Assembly: GCA_022036555.1 (NCBI GenBank)
Contig: CM039130.1
Span: forward strand, 23,462,570 to 23,526,569
DNA length: 64,000 nt
Direction of reading: 5' to 3'
Source: Microstegium vimineum
Lineage: Eukaryota; Streptophyta; Magnoliopsida; Poales; Poaceae
The first letter of the stretch is position 1. Every line of letters begins with the position of its first letter. Positions 36,231-48,254 of the stretch are shown here, piece after piece. The notes beneath the pieces were generated by a model, which made no database searches, was not told where the DNA came from, and saw nothing but the letters and a program-made list of their open reading frames with translations. The position numbers were made by a program, and so were the translations under genes.

Positions 36231-36690
36231 ATCAATGCGTGTCCAACATCTTAGGGCTCAAAAGACGCGACAAAAGCCGAATGAGCAAAGTGAGAGAGAT
36301 AGGACCTGGACCGCATGACTCAATGGTCAATGTCGCCGATGATGTTCTCCGGCGGGTGCTGTCGCTAGATGTAGCGGGGAGCTTGCCTGGAAGAAGTAGC
36401 CTCCCCTTCGTCAACAGCTGGAGCTCCCTAAGGTGCAACGGGCACCGACTGATGAAGTTGCTCGAACGGCCCCCATGTAGATGAAGTAGATGGGTCGGGG
36501 TCGTGAGCCGAAGTAGACGTCACAGGGTCGACTGGGGCAGCCGGTGGAGTCGGCTCGGGATCACCCCAATCGGCATCGTCCTGCTCCTCCTCCACAAAGA
36601 TGCTAGTGTTCACCTCATCATCACCTACAGGCTCAAAAGTAGCCAAAACATAGGGTATAGTCTCATCCAAAGTCACCTCACAAGTCTCCA

Positions 36691-37880
36691 TCACTCGGTT
36701 AGTCTCAAGGTTAAGTACACGATAAGCACGAGATGATGAGGATGAAACACTTGCACCCAAACACCCTTCTTGAGGATGAAACACTTGCACCCAAACACCC
36801 TTAGGTGACTTATCCTGGGTGGTCTCCCAAATCGCAACTCATAAGATGTCTTTTTCTTGAAATCCCGAAGAAAAATGCGATTGGAAACATAGCAAGCAGA
36901 ATTTATTGCTTCGGCCCAATACCTCCTAGGAGTCCTATGCTTATCGAGCATCGTCCTAGCCATCTCAACAAGGGTCCGATTCTTGCGTTCAACAACGTCA
37001 TTCTGCTGAGGAGAGTAAGGAGAGGAAAATTGGTGATCCAAACCCAAGGAAGAGCAAAGAGTTGCAAATTGAGCATTCTTGAATTTCGTGTCATTGTCAT
37101 TGCATATTGCTCTCATGGCATGCTTGGGTAGCTCATTTTGCAATCTCAAAATCAGATCACGCACATGCGAAAAAGCCTCATCCTTACTCTCCAAATAGAA
37201 CACCCAAGAATATCTCGAATAGTCATCAACGACTACAACCACATATCACTTCCCTCCTCCGACCTAACCTAAGCTGGACCAATTGTGTCCATGTGTAAGA
37301 GCTCACCGGGTTGTTTGGTCATAATCTCAGTCACGGGAGGATGGGAAGCGACAACCATCTTGCCATGCCTGCAAGGATGGCAAATCAAATCCTTCTTGAA
37401 CTTTAGCTTTGGCAATCCTTGGATAAGGTCCATCGAGCTAAGCCTTGCAAGCAAGTCGAAGCTAAGATGTCCCAATCTCCTATGCCACTTCCAAAGATCG
37501 GAAGAAGAACCGGCAAGAAGACAACGAGAAGGTCTAGAAGAGATAGAAAAATCCACACAAAAAACCTTCCTGAAGGGCAAAATTCGACAAACAAGATCAC
37601 CCTAAGAGTCAAGAATCCGAGAAAAGCCAACTATGAAATTCACTTCAAAACCATCATCAAGGAGTTGCGAGACCGAGAGAAGGTTAAAATGCAAATTCGC
37701 AACAAGTGCAACATCCTTGAGGACAAAAGACGAGTTGACATGGATTGACCCTCAGGACACAACCTTACCTCTACTCTTGTCCCCAAATGTGATATACTTG
37801 GTGTGTCACATGGGGTCGAGGCTGGAGAACCACTTATCACTTCTGGTCATATGGCGTGAGCATCCAGAATCCACAAGCTA
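36691..37880 (-). pseudogene. Copia-2 protease and integrase (broken)
   Basis: Protease motif LVDSGCSRHM near 37875-37850, then the zinc finger region KWHRRLGHLSFDLLARL and CHPCRHGKMV (37580-37269), then the integrase core in another frame (37242-36691): VDDYSRYSWVF, CNDNDTKFKN and ERKNRTLVEMARTML. All three catalytic acids are visible, though the second block is altered at neighbouring residues. In-frame stops precede the zinc finger. At 36738-36803 a 32 bp segment is duplicated in tandem and breaks the C-terminal part. Confidence 0.88.
36738..36803. repeat. 32 bp tandem duplication in copia-2 integrase
   Basis: TGAGGATGAAACACTTGCAC followed by CCAAACACCCTT occurs at 36738-36769 and again at 36772-36803 with no mismatches. 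It looks like a slippage event. Confidence 0.9.
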
Positions 37881-38487
37881 AGTCTCCTCCAGTCCTCCTT
37901 CCTACATCAATAAAAAGACATAGGGTGAGAAAACAAAGCAACACTAGGGTTAGTAAACTGTGAAGGATACCAGTGTTGGTTCATTTGCCCAAAGAAAGGG
38001 TTAGGAGGCATGCCAAACATCTCTCTTCCCATAGGGGGGGAGCGATCACCACCATAGCAAAAAGGTGGTCCGCTAAAGCTGTGGGGAGTGAAGCCACTGC
38101 CATGAGGCCCGTAGTCGTATGGGTCATGACCGGTACCCCGTCGGGCACAACCACCGCGTGGTCTCGCCTCCTGAGGCCTAGCACCTTGAGGCATTGAACC
38201 TCTAGGCCTCATAGTGTGCCTCCAAACTTCTAGTTCACGCACCCCAATCGATGGGTGGTACATGTCCCGGTTGTTCAACTCAACCTGCCTTCGATTATCT
38301 CTCTTCCTCCTCTAGCAAAACTCAGCCAAGTGCCCATCCCGCTCACAATACTCACAATGGTACCTCACCGCACTCTTGGTAGGCATTCTATTGTTGGGTT
38401 GGGTGGCTTTTGCTTGCTTAGGAAGAGATCACTAGAGACGTCGGGCAAGGTGTCAAGTGGGTTCCGAAGGTGGTTCGGTTTGGGAAT

Positions 38488-40480
38488 CTACACTTGCTTC
38501 TATGGAGTGGTTTTGGGTGTCTCCTCAAACACAACATCTCTCACAAGAAACTCAGAAGGGTCGGTAGGCTTAGGTGGGGTGAATTTGGTGAACTTGGGGA
38601 TTGTGGTGGGTTTCTCACTCTCGCTCTCGCTCAACCCACTACACTCACTGATCTTGCCAAAAATGTTATTGACCTTCCCACCTATAGAAAAGCCTACTCC
38701 TGTGTTGCTAGTCTGCTTGAATTGACTGTACAACATCCCCAGTTGCGGCTCTCTACCAGACACCCAAGCTAAGACGGACCGGAGGTGTGTGTTATCCTCA
38801 TCGGTACGCGCCTTGTCGTGCCTGCACGTTGCGATCTCATGCTCCAAAGCCTCAATGCGATCTGACTCTCGAGTGCTATCTGAGCTGACCTTCTCTAGCA
38901 CAGCAATCCTAACCTCCTTCTGTGTCAGCTCAGAATGCAAGCCTTCACAAGACTTGCACACACCAAGTAAGCTAGGCCTAGCCTTCAGCTCACTAACCTC
39001 CTCAAGTAGAGTGCCATACTTGTCCTAGAGAGTGACAAGATCAGACATGTGAATGGCGCAAGCATCACACTCTACCTCCTTGGTAACTGTCACTGTTGAT
39101 CTCGCAAAATCAAGCTCTTCTAGCGTTTTCAGAAACTTAGCCTTGAAGTCATTCCTCTCTCTAATCGCACGCTTAAGCACAGAGTCCTGACTAGGTAGAG
39201 TGGCGTTCAGAGACTCAAGCTCGGAGGAGAGAGACTCGATGGTGTGAGTTACCTCGGGTGTGTCGGGGTCGTTGTCGGAGTCATCCTTCTGCTCGCCAAC
39301 CTCACCAGCTCCGATCGCCATGGTGTACAAGCCACCGTGCTTGGCGTCGGTGTAGAAGCAGAGGCCATTGAGCTTGTCCTCAACCTTTCCCATCATCGTC
39401 GCTCGAAGAAGAGCCTCTTTCGGTGGACACTTGATGTCGCTGAGGGAGACGAGGAAAGCTCGGTGGTTGGCTTTCACCTTGTCGAGCACCTTCTTCAGGG
39501 ATCTTCGGTTGTGGCCGCCCTTGGCCTTGTGATTATCGCCGAAGTGGTGCTCACGCTTGTCCTTGCGCTTGGTGAAGTCCCCCGCAACTTTCTTGGGGCA
39601 GTTTGCAATGAAGTGGTCCTCATCACCGCAACGGTAGCACCCCTTGGCCGCGCCACCACGTCGTCGGTTCAAGCGATTGTTGTGAAGCCGCGAGAGCCTA
39701 GTGATGACCAAGGCCAGCTCGTCATCTCCAAGAGCCTCCACTTGTTCCTCTGTCACAGAAATCAAAGTTGAAAGAGTGAACAAAGGTTGTGAAGGGTTAG
39801 AGGAAGAAGAAGACACACCGCCGGGGCCAGAAACCAACACAATGGATGGGTTCGACGGGTTTCTCAAGCTTGGCCCGGGTTTGGTGGTCTATCTCTGAGG
39901 ACTTGAGCTTGCTGAATAGCTCGTCCACGGTGAAGGCATCATAGCCCGGTGACTCTTGAATGGTAGCCACCTTCATCTCCCACACCCTCCGATCAAGAGC
40001 ATGCAAAAGCTTAATAGCCATCTCATGATCATCATAGGGCAGATTGGCCTAATTGGCGCGCATCTTGTTGACGATGGATTGGAAACAAGTAAACATCACG
40101 TCAACAGACTCGCCGGCCAATTGTACGAAGTTCTCGTACTCCCTACGGTATGTGTCAAAGAGTCTGGACTTGATCTAAGGATTGCCCTCATGATATCTCA
40201 CAAGTGTTTGCCAGATCTCTCGCGGCGTAGTGAGGTTAGAGACTCGCTAAAACTCGGTTAGAGACAAACTTGAGAAGAGGCTGCTATGGGCTCTTGTGTT
40301 TGACGCATGTTGCATGATTCGGGCTTGGGTAATCCGAGCGTCTAGAACCACATACTCCTCATTCTCACAAATCTCTCATATGTTCAAATCAAGCCCTTGA
40401 AGGTAAGCGGACATGCGCACCTTCCAATAGGCGAAATTCGTTCCATCGAAAAACAAAGGTTTACCAACACCTCGCTCCAT
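38488..40480 (-). pseudogene. Copia-2 gag with coiled coil, many TAG stops
   Basis: ATG at 40480; the start reads MERGVGKPLFFDGTNFAYWK, the usual gag N-terminus after the primer site. Stops in frame: TGA 40378, TAG 40249, 40177 and 40051 (first bases). A frameshift lies near 39890. The next frame holds the zinc knuckle CYRCGDEDHFIANC, basic Arg/Lys text, a coiled coil (38961-38800) and a linker, with TAG at 39027, 38502 and 38490. Six of seven stops are TAG. Confidence 0.88.
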
Positions 40481-40529
40481 GTCTCCTTTGCGGATCAAGA
40501 ACCGTTTAAGGTGGAATGATCCTTAACCA

Positions 40530-40541
40530 GCTCTGATACCA
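40530..40541 (-). other. Primer binding site of copia-2 (initiator tRNA-Met)
   Basis: Minus-strand TGGTATCAGAGC two bases inside the 5' LTR end ...GGTCCTTCA. Confidence 0.93.
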
Positions 40542-40543
40542 AT

Positions 40544-42513
40544 TGAAGGACCGAGAACGGCGACCAGAGGGGGTGTGAATGGGAGCCTCAAATTTCACTT
40601 GGAAATATTCGGGCCACTCTTCCCGAAAACAACCCCAACAAGTAAGCTTACTTACACAGCAAGATCACGACCCTCAAGAGGGTGGATACCTTTGGTGATG
40701 ACCAAGAGGTACAACGGATCTTTCAGAAACCAAAAACACCAACCGAGACACTGATAATGAGCCTTTCAAACCCTAGAGAAGAGAGATAAGAGACCACCCA
40801 AAAATACTCATGAGAACTTGTCTCAAAAGTACTTCACCATGTTTCCTACGTGATTACGAAACCAACACAACAAACGGAACTCAATTCGGAGTCCGGACGA
40901 GAGAGATACCGCTAAAACAGTGAGCACAGGACGCTCCGTTAGCAGAGTCCGATGGGCAACGGATGCTCCGTTGGCACAGTCCGATGGGCAACGGACTCTC
41001 CGTTGGCAGATTCCAATGCCAGCGTCCGTTGCACACAAAAAACAGCCCGAAACAGCCCCGGCGATGGACGCTAGGCCATGGAGAAGGCAGCGCCCGATGG
41101 GTAGAAATGCAGCGTCCGTTGCAGCGTCCGATGCCCCCGAAAACAACGCGGATCACACGAAAAATGCCAGAACTTGTTCGTTTCAACTCCAATCGAATCC
41201 AAACTTTGTGGAAAGGTTTCTGAGGTAGATGTGACTCTACTCTTGGAGGATATAGTCCATCCTTCCCTCACAAGTTGTAGAATCAATTCGGGAAAAGCAA
41301 ACCGGAGCAAAACGCAACCCAAAACGCAAACGGATCGATCTATTCGCTCACCCCATCCTAACCTGATTCCTTCGGTGGATTTGATCACAAGGGGTAGCAA
41401 CAACTTTCACTTCAAACAGAATTCCAAACCATGCAGCGAGGAGGGAGATCCGAGGTCTGGATTGCGAGAACAAAAACACCAAAACGACGAACGCAAACAC
41501 TAGCAGATTCACAACCGACTCCCGGAGGAGACAACGAGGTTACGGCCTCCTTTCCTTACCAAAATATCAGTTTACATGGGAGACTCCATGGATCTCAAGC
41601 AAGAAGTCTAGAGGTAGGGGAGGACCTAGGAGGTGAGAGGTGGAAGAAGTGTGCAAGAGATAGGGAGAAGATAACCCTTCATCCCCTAAGTAGTGGAGGT
41701 CTGAGTGGACATTTTCACTTAGCCTCTCGATACGTAGAGAGAACCACCTAGCCTAAGCATTGTGACCCAACTCCTCGGAGATATTTTCTTCGAATTGATC
41801 GGACGGCCCCACTTCCTGCCTGGACTTGTCGTCGCCTCGACGCAACCTCCAGGATTCCGCCACGTGCCGTCCCCGCTTCCTCGGAAGCTCCGCCCAGGTT
41901 TTGATGCCCAAACCCGCGAAACCCGCCACCGGCAGCTTTAGACTCAACTACCGAACCCCGAGTTCTGAGGCCCAAACTCGAAAACCCGCCACCGGCAGCT
42001 TTAGACTCAACTACCGAACCCCGAGTTCTGAGACCCAAACTCGGAAACCATCCACCGGTGGTTTTGCGTCCCAAACCACCAAACCACTTGACTCGAGCCA
42101 CCTTGTCCTCGCCCGGTCGGACTCCGAGTCCCGTGAGCCTCCCGCTCGACCCGCTCGTCCGTCATCTTGACTTGGTCAACTCGGTCTACCTCCATGTCTT
42201 CTCGCGCTCGCCGGTGCCAAGTACGAAACACCACAGCTAGTCTGCTGGCACCCCGGTCCTTCGGTCCGAGCCCCTCTTCCGCCCTTCACCGCTCTCAGTC
42301 CATTGGCACGGCAAGCCTCTACTCGACCTTCACCACACCATTGACCACTGTCTCCGGGCCTAGCACCTCCACACCACAAGCCGATAGACATGCACACGTT
42401 TTCTGCTTTCACATCAAGGTTAGTGAAACCGCTCAAACTGAAATACCCAAATATTGATCAATCACTCATCACACAACTAAACAACATGGGCACATATCAA
42501 CCATGTGTTCGCA
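40544..42513 (-). repeat. 5' LTR of copia-2
   Basis: 1970 bp, TG...CA ends. It is longer than the 3' LTR mainly through a 63 bp tandem duplication (41921-41983 and 41984-42046). Motifs CAACGGAYGCTCCGTTGGCA and GCGTCCGTTGC recur at 40920-41130. Confidence 0.94.
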
Positions 42514-42717
42514 GGGTAGGGTAAAACTGACTTTTCACGTGCCTATGTGTCCGGAGCAGGACAGAATCTGATTTGGCATGCCTCGTCAGCGAAAATGGCA
42601 AAATTGTATGCACATTATTGTTTTCTGATGGTAAGTTTGTAGTTAACACGATAAAAGTGGCAAATGAAAAGGCGATCACCATATCGATGACAAATAGTTA
42701 AATATCCCAATTTCGGT

Positions 42718-43365
42718 TTGCCCTGTTGCTGTTGTATGCTCTCTCCCTCCCCCTACCCCCTTCTCTCTCTTACCTTGGCTGAAACTGAAACTGCACATTA
42801 AGGGAAGGCAAAACTAACTGTCGATGTGCTTATTCGTCTATGATGTTAAATATTCAAGGATGGCGTGACACGTCTTGAATGTGAAGCTGGCCGGTGGGTG
42901 AGATTGAGGCAAGCACAAAAATCCTGAACATACAGAAGCAAAATTGGGCACAGAAGAATACTGTATCCCTGTCCTTCAGGTTGTAACTATTGGGTTCTGA
43001 ATTCTGACAAGAACGGTTCTGAAAACGCAGCGTAGGGAGTCCAAACTAGAGTCAGATTGGTCATTCGTGTGGTTCTTTCAGAGGATGAGTATGAGTCCTC
43101 ATTTTATGCTATTTAAAATTGAAGATCAAATCGATCTTGATGTTTGTTTTTTCTTTTTTCACGTACTGCCTCAAGCCTCCCTCCTAAAAAGAATAGCATT
43201 GTTGTAATGTATGACATTTATTCTAATGGAAGTAAGCTGAATTCATACATCTGAGTTTGACAAACATAATTGAAAGCATTCCACTTGAAAATGTTTAACA
43301 TGGTACATAAGATTGGACCGATTTTAAAGTTGTTCTTGTCCACATCGTAACTAAGTTCACACATA
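42718..43365. other. No recognised feature
   Basis: Unique-looking sequence right of the MULE. There is no long frame and no repeat structure noted apart from a CT-rich stretch near 42740-42775. Confidence 0.4.
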
Positions 43366-43465
43366 CTCCATCTGTCCATCTGTCCCTGAAAGAATCAATT
43401 CATAGAATTCGTGTTAGTCAAACTTTTTTAACTTTGACTAACTTTATAGAAAAATGTAACATCTA
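43366..43465 (+). mobile_element. Stowaway-like MITE fragment (left half)
   Basis: After TA (43364-43365) comes CTCCATCTGTCC, then GTTAGTCAAACTTTTTTAAC and TTTGACTAACTTTATAG. This is the pattern of grass Stowaway (Tc1/mariner) MITEs. The right half is absent; LINE sequence follows. Confidence 0.6.
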
Positions 43466-43476
43466 TGACTTAAAAT

Positions 43477-46400
43477 GATGATACTGTGATTAAGTGCCAA
43501 GGTGTTTCGCAATATTTCATTGATGTGGTGATTAGGGGCAATGAGGAGTGGAGGTTAACCGGTATTTATGGTGAGTCAAACTGGAATAAAAAACATTTTA
43601 CTTGGGATACTCTGAGGTCTTTACATGGCCATTCGTCTCTACCATGGTTGGCTCTAGGGGATTTTAATGAAATTCTATTTCACCATGAAAAGGAAGGAGG
43701 CCGATCTAGACCACAAGCGCATTTGCAAGCATTCCAAGATGCTCTCATGGATTGTGAGCTAGCTGATATGGGTTTTTTGGGTGATGTTTTCACATGGCAA
43801 AGAGGGAGGATCAGAGAACGGTTGGATCGAGGAGTTGCTAATACACAATAGAACCTTTTATTCCCAAAAGCACAACTTACAAATGGGGAGATGGTCAAGT
43901 CTAGTCACTGCCCTCTTATAGTTGATACAGATAGTTCCTGTGGGCGACATATCCATAGAGAGGGACCAAGAAGGTTTGTAGCTAGATGGTTGAAGGAGGA
44001 GACTATGGAGGAAATTGTACAGGCTGTTTGGGCACGTGTTGCGGTGCAGGGCAGTGCCCCAAACCTGATGGCAAAGGTGAGTGTGGTGCATAGTGATCTA
44101 CATGTGTTGGATCATGAGGTTTTGAAGAAACCTGTGCAACGTATGAAGCAGCTGAAAAGGGAGCTTGAAAGATTGAGACGTGGTCCGCTAACGGATGAGT
44201 CTTTAGCGGCACAAAAGGAGGTTCTTCTACGATTGGAGCTTCTACTGGAGCAGGAAGAAATTTTCTGGGTATAGAGAGCTATAGCTAATTGGCTCAAGCA
44301 TGGTGACCGGAATACTAGTTTTTTTCCATCACTGTGCATCGACCCGAAGGAGAAGGAATACGATCAAGGTGCCTATAGATGAACACGGGGTAAGACATGA
44401 TGATATCGGGAGATGAATGTGATGGTGAAAGAGTATTTTGCTAACCTGCTTACTTCTAAAGTGCATGAGATTGATCAAAATGTTTTGAGGGATGTAAACT
44501 GCAGGGTAACTACTGATATGAATCACCTTCTCCTAGCCCCTTCTCTAGGGAGGATGTGAAGAAAGCTTTGTTCAGTATTGGAAATCTTAAAGCCCGGGCC
44601 CTGATGGGTTACATGCCATTTTCTTTAAGCGTTTCTGGAATTTATTGGGAGATGAGATGACTGATGAAGTGCTGCAGGCAATCAACAGCTCAACTATTCT
44701 AGAGGGGTGGAATGATACTACCATTGTTTTGATTCCAAAGGTGGAGAACCCAGATAATGTTATCCAGTTCAGGCCAATCTCTCTATGCAATGTAGTGTAT
44801 AAGGTAATCTCAAAGATCCTATCAAATAGATTAAAAGTTATTTTACTAGATATTATAAGCCACCATCAAAGTGCTTTTGTACCGGGGAGGTTGATTACAG
44901 ATAACATTTTATTGGCATATGAATGCTTGCATACAATGAAAAAGAAGAAGGGAAATAGGGGGCTGTGTGCTGTGAAGTTGGATATGCATAAGGCTTATGA
45001 TAGAGTTGAATGGATTTTTATTGAAAGAATTATGTTAAAGTTGGGTTTTGACCAGAGATGGATGAAGCTTATTATGGCCTATGTTAAATCGATTAAGTAC
45101 AGGGTCCATTTCAATTCTGTAGAAACAGACATTATCTCACCAACAAGGGGGTTGAGACAGGGTGACCCTCTATCACTGTACCTGTTCCTTCTAGTTGCAG
45201 AGGGCTATCTTGTATGCTGAGGGGTGTTGAAGAAAGAGGGGACTGAAGGGTGTTAAGGTGTGCAGGGAGGCTCCTGTTATCTCACATCTGCTATTCGGAG
45301 ATGATTCGCTCATATTAATGCATGTTGACAAGGAGAATGCAAATTGTTTGGTTGATCTTTTGAATAGATATTGTGCAAACTCGGGGCAAAAAGTTAGTGT
45401 AGCAAAGTTAAGCATATTTTTTCTAGTAATACAGATGTGAATGTCAAGACGGAGGTGTGTCAAATTCTAAACATAATGACTGAATCTCTCAGTGATAAAT
45501 ACTTGGGATTACCAGCGATGGTGGGAGCAGACCGTAGTGACTGTTTTCACCATCTTATTGCTCATGCTGTTCCAGTATATGCAATGATGGTGTTTAAAAT
45601 TCCGAATAAAATTTGCAAAGGAATAACAAATGCTATCTCGCAATACTGGTGGGGTGATGACAATGATCATAAAAGGATCCATTGGCAAGAGTGGTGGAAG
45701 CTGTGTATGCCTAAAGGATCAGGAGGTATGGGGTCCAGAGATTTACAATCATTCAATTTGGCAATGCTAGCTAAGAAAGTTTGGAGGTTGTTAAGGGAAC
45801 CTAATTCATTATGTGCCAGAGTATTAAGAGCTCTCTACTACCCTGATGGTAAGCTGTTAAACGCAAGAATGAAAGGGGAAGTTCGTATACCTGGCAAAGT
45901 ATCTTAGTTGGGCTTGAATGTTTCAAATTGGGATATATTTGGAGGGTTGGTGATGGCACATAGATTAATATCTGGGAAGATAGTTGGATCCCAGGCAGCT
46001 ATAATATGAAAGTTCAGACAATGAGAGGGAGGAATTTAGTAAGTACTGTCGATGAACTAATCAACCCTGTGGATGGATCATGGGATGAGGATCTGGTACG
46101 TTCTATTCTTGAGCTTGATGCTAACCGTATCCTTCAGATACCTATTATCACAGGAAGGGAAGATTGTGTAGCTTGGCACTATAACAGAAATGGGTTGTTC
46201 TCGGTGAAATCAGCTTATCACAGTCAGTGGAAAAAGAAATTTGGAGCTAGATTTGATGCTATTCAAGGTGGTGGAACTAGCAATCGTCAGGTGTGGAAAA
46301 GCCTTTGGAAATTTCAAGTGCCGATAAAAATAAAAATCTTTGGCTCGAGATCTCTTCGGGGTCTGTTGCTATGCAAATCAATATTGGCAAATAGACATGT

Positions 46401-47281
46401 CATACCTGATGGGGGATGCCTAGTGTGTCATAATGGAGTTGAAGATATTAGGCACTTGCTATTTATTTGTGATCGAGCAAAAGCAGTATGGAGGTCGATA
46501 GAAGTTTGGGAGAAAATTAGACATCTGTTGGAAGCCGACCGATCGTATCCATTATCCTGGAAGAAGTAATCCATAGAGGTGAGCAAGTGTATGGGCTGGA
46601 TATAGGCCTTGCTGAACTCATCCTAACTGGAGGTTGGTACTTATGGTGGGAAAGACGGCAATTAACGCATGGGGAAACTGTTCAGAAACCATCAAGATCA
46701 GGCTTAGCTATTGTTTCCCTAACAAAGAATTATAAGCTGGCGGGGCAGAAAAATATCAAGATAAGATAAGGTTGGAGAAAACCTGCTGATGGATACCTTT
46801 TGCGGAATATAGATGCTTCATACGATGAGGACAGGGGCTTTGGCAGTTAAGGCCATTATTAGAGATGGAGCAGGAGGTATGATTGCTGCATCAAATACAT
46901 TTATTCCATATCGAGTTGATGCACCCATGGCGGAAGCTTTTGCTCTCAAGGAAGGATTGATGTTAGCCCAACATATCGGGGCAATCGTTTGATCGTTCAA
47001 TCTGATTGTGCGGAGGTTGTTGATGTTATGGAGAATGCAGGCTTCCATGCGAATTCTGCTGCCACAATATATGACGAATGTCATTCAGTCTGGTGTGGTT
47101 TTCAAGAGCATTTGAGCAGGGAAGCAAATCAAGTGGCGCATGAATTAGCTAGGCAAGCTATGATTTCTAAAGAAAATTGTATCTGGGACGATAATCCCCC
47201 TAGTTTCATTGTTCGATTGTTATCAAACGATATCACTTTACTTGATCAATAAAGCTTGCCTTAGGGCTTTTATCAAAAAAA
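43477..47281 (+). pseudogene. L1-type LINE ORF2, 5'-truncated and broken
   Basis: Domains in order: end of the apurinic endonuclease (WLALGDFNEIL, DVFTWQRGR; 43486-43851), a linker with WLKHGDRNT, reverse transcriptase (RPISLCNVVYKVISKIL, HHQSAFVPGRLITDNILLAYE, LDMHKAYDRVEW, RGLRQGDPLS, FGDDSL; about 44560-45400), the zf-RVT zinc finger (CLVCHNGVEDIRHLLFICD; about 46420) and an RNase H-like tail (SDCAEVVDVME, REANQVAHELARQA) ending at TAA 47252. Breaks: TAG at 43849-43851, 44272-44274 and 45959-45961, and frameshifts near 44330, 44400, 44600, 45205 and 45900. A short 3' UTR with A7 follows. The polymerase active-site FGDD survives in a broken frame; not mobile. Confidence 0.92.
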
Positions 47282-47321
47282 TAGACAAGCTTGCCTTAGG
47301 GCTTTTATCAAAAAAATAGAC
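47252..47321. repeat. Perfect 35 bp tandem duplication at the LINE 3' end
   Basis: AAGCTTGCCTTAGGGCTTTT followed by ATCAAAAAAATAGAC occurs at 47252-47286 and 47287-47321, including the A7 tail. Confidence 0.95.
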
Positions 47322-48254
47322 GACTAATACCAGTAGCAATTACAGACAGAATCAAGAACTAAACAACTGCCTACACTGAGACATATAACACATAAAAAGA
47401 TAACTGCTGCACTGCACGTTGAGAGTGGGCGCGGTCACAGCCACAGCGCCTTGCACAGGTTCAAATTGAATCTCCCACCGAAGCTTTCCACATCTCTGCC
47501 TGCTGCTCGTGTGCACCAGGGTTAAGGGCAGCGAGGCGGGCAGCGACCCTTAGGACATGGTGTTGAGGCCGTGAGGGCGGCGCCGACGCAATTGTTGGCG
47601 AGGCTGCGAGCAGGGAGGCAGCAAGGCGAGCGGCGTGGGGAACAGCGATATCTCGCAAGTAGCAACGCATGGAGGCACGGAATTGGGTTTCATGTACTTT
47701 CATTCACATTAAATATACTGTCGCAGTCATTTTTATGATACGATAGTATATTTAAAAACAGATAAAATAAATAAATTTTATCTAAATAAAACTTTGTTAA
47801 CATGAATACTAACTCTCATAAAATTAAATATCTATAAAACTATAGAATAAAGGCTTAAGAGTGAGTGTTTTATTCGGGTTTATTTTATTTCATATGACAT
47901 AACAGTTTTAAAAACAACGTCATAAAACTCTCCATTAAACTGACATAAGGGCAGAAGTACTAAACTACCCTTAATTAAAATTAATTAATTTCGTAACTAA
48001 TACCGATCCCAAATAATCCTCCCAAGCAACATAACGATGCTCAAAGAATAATTGTAGACATGTGTATGGTTGTCGCCATCGCTCAATATCCAAATGAAAT
48101 ATTCATGACAAATATTATCTAGATCCGACATAATGTCATGTATTCTATGTATATTTTTATTTATATTCCTAACCGAGAAAAATCAACATCGGTATTCGTA
48201 ACACTAAATTGTGTTTATATATTCATAACCGACATTATGCATATTAACCGCAAA
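47322..48254. other. No gene; AT-rich, MITE-like fragments possible
   Basis: 47460-47700 is GC-rich with a short minus-strand Ala/Arg-rich frame that I do not support as a gene. 47700-48000 is AT-rich, with ACTCTCATAAAATT and GTCATAAAACTCTCCATT words that may come from a MITE; no clean ends found. Confidence 0.3.

Larger units (their letters stand above)
22165..42513 (-). mobile_element. copia-2: Ty1/copia retrotransposon, SIRE/Maximus-like
   Basis: LTRs at 22165-27263 (interrupted) and 40544-42513. The 5 bp GGGTA at 22160-22164 and 42514-42518 is an exact target duplication. Minus-strand order: 5' LTR, tRNA-Met primer site, gag, protease-integrase, RT-RNase H, long non-coding 3' part, purine tract, 3' LTR. 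It inserted in the interior of a MULE. All ORFs are broken. Two solo LTRs of a Tekay-like family inserted later, one in its 3' LTR and one in its 3' non-coding part. Its LTR sequence is unrelated to copia-1. Confidence 0.95.
21360..42708. mobile_element. MULE with ~200 bp inverted ends, split by copia-2
   Basis: The left arm 21360 to about 21563 and the right arm about 42519-42708 are inverted repeats (outer ends GGGATATTTAACTATTT; inner GGCACGTGAAAAGTCAGTT), clearly similar over about 200 bp. The outer 9 bp are GATTTCGGT (21351-21359) and AATTTCGGT (42709-42717), an 8/9 target duplication typical of Mutator-like elements. Without copia-2 the element is about 995 bp and has no transposase. 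Between the arms, 21570-22160 is GC-rich and could be captured gene sequence (Pack-MULE), but no protein family is recognised. Confidence 0.82.

Noticed and set aside
47461..47703. 80-codon minus-strand frame, Ala/Arg-rich
   Set aside because: No start context, no domain, low complexity.
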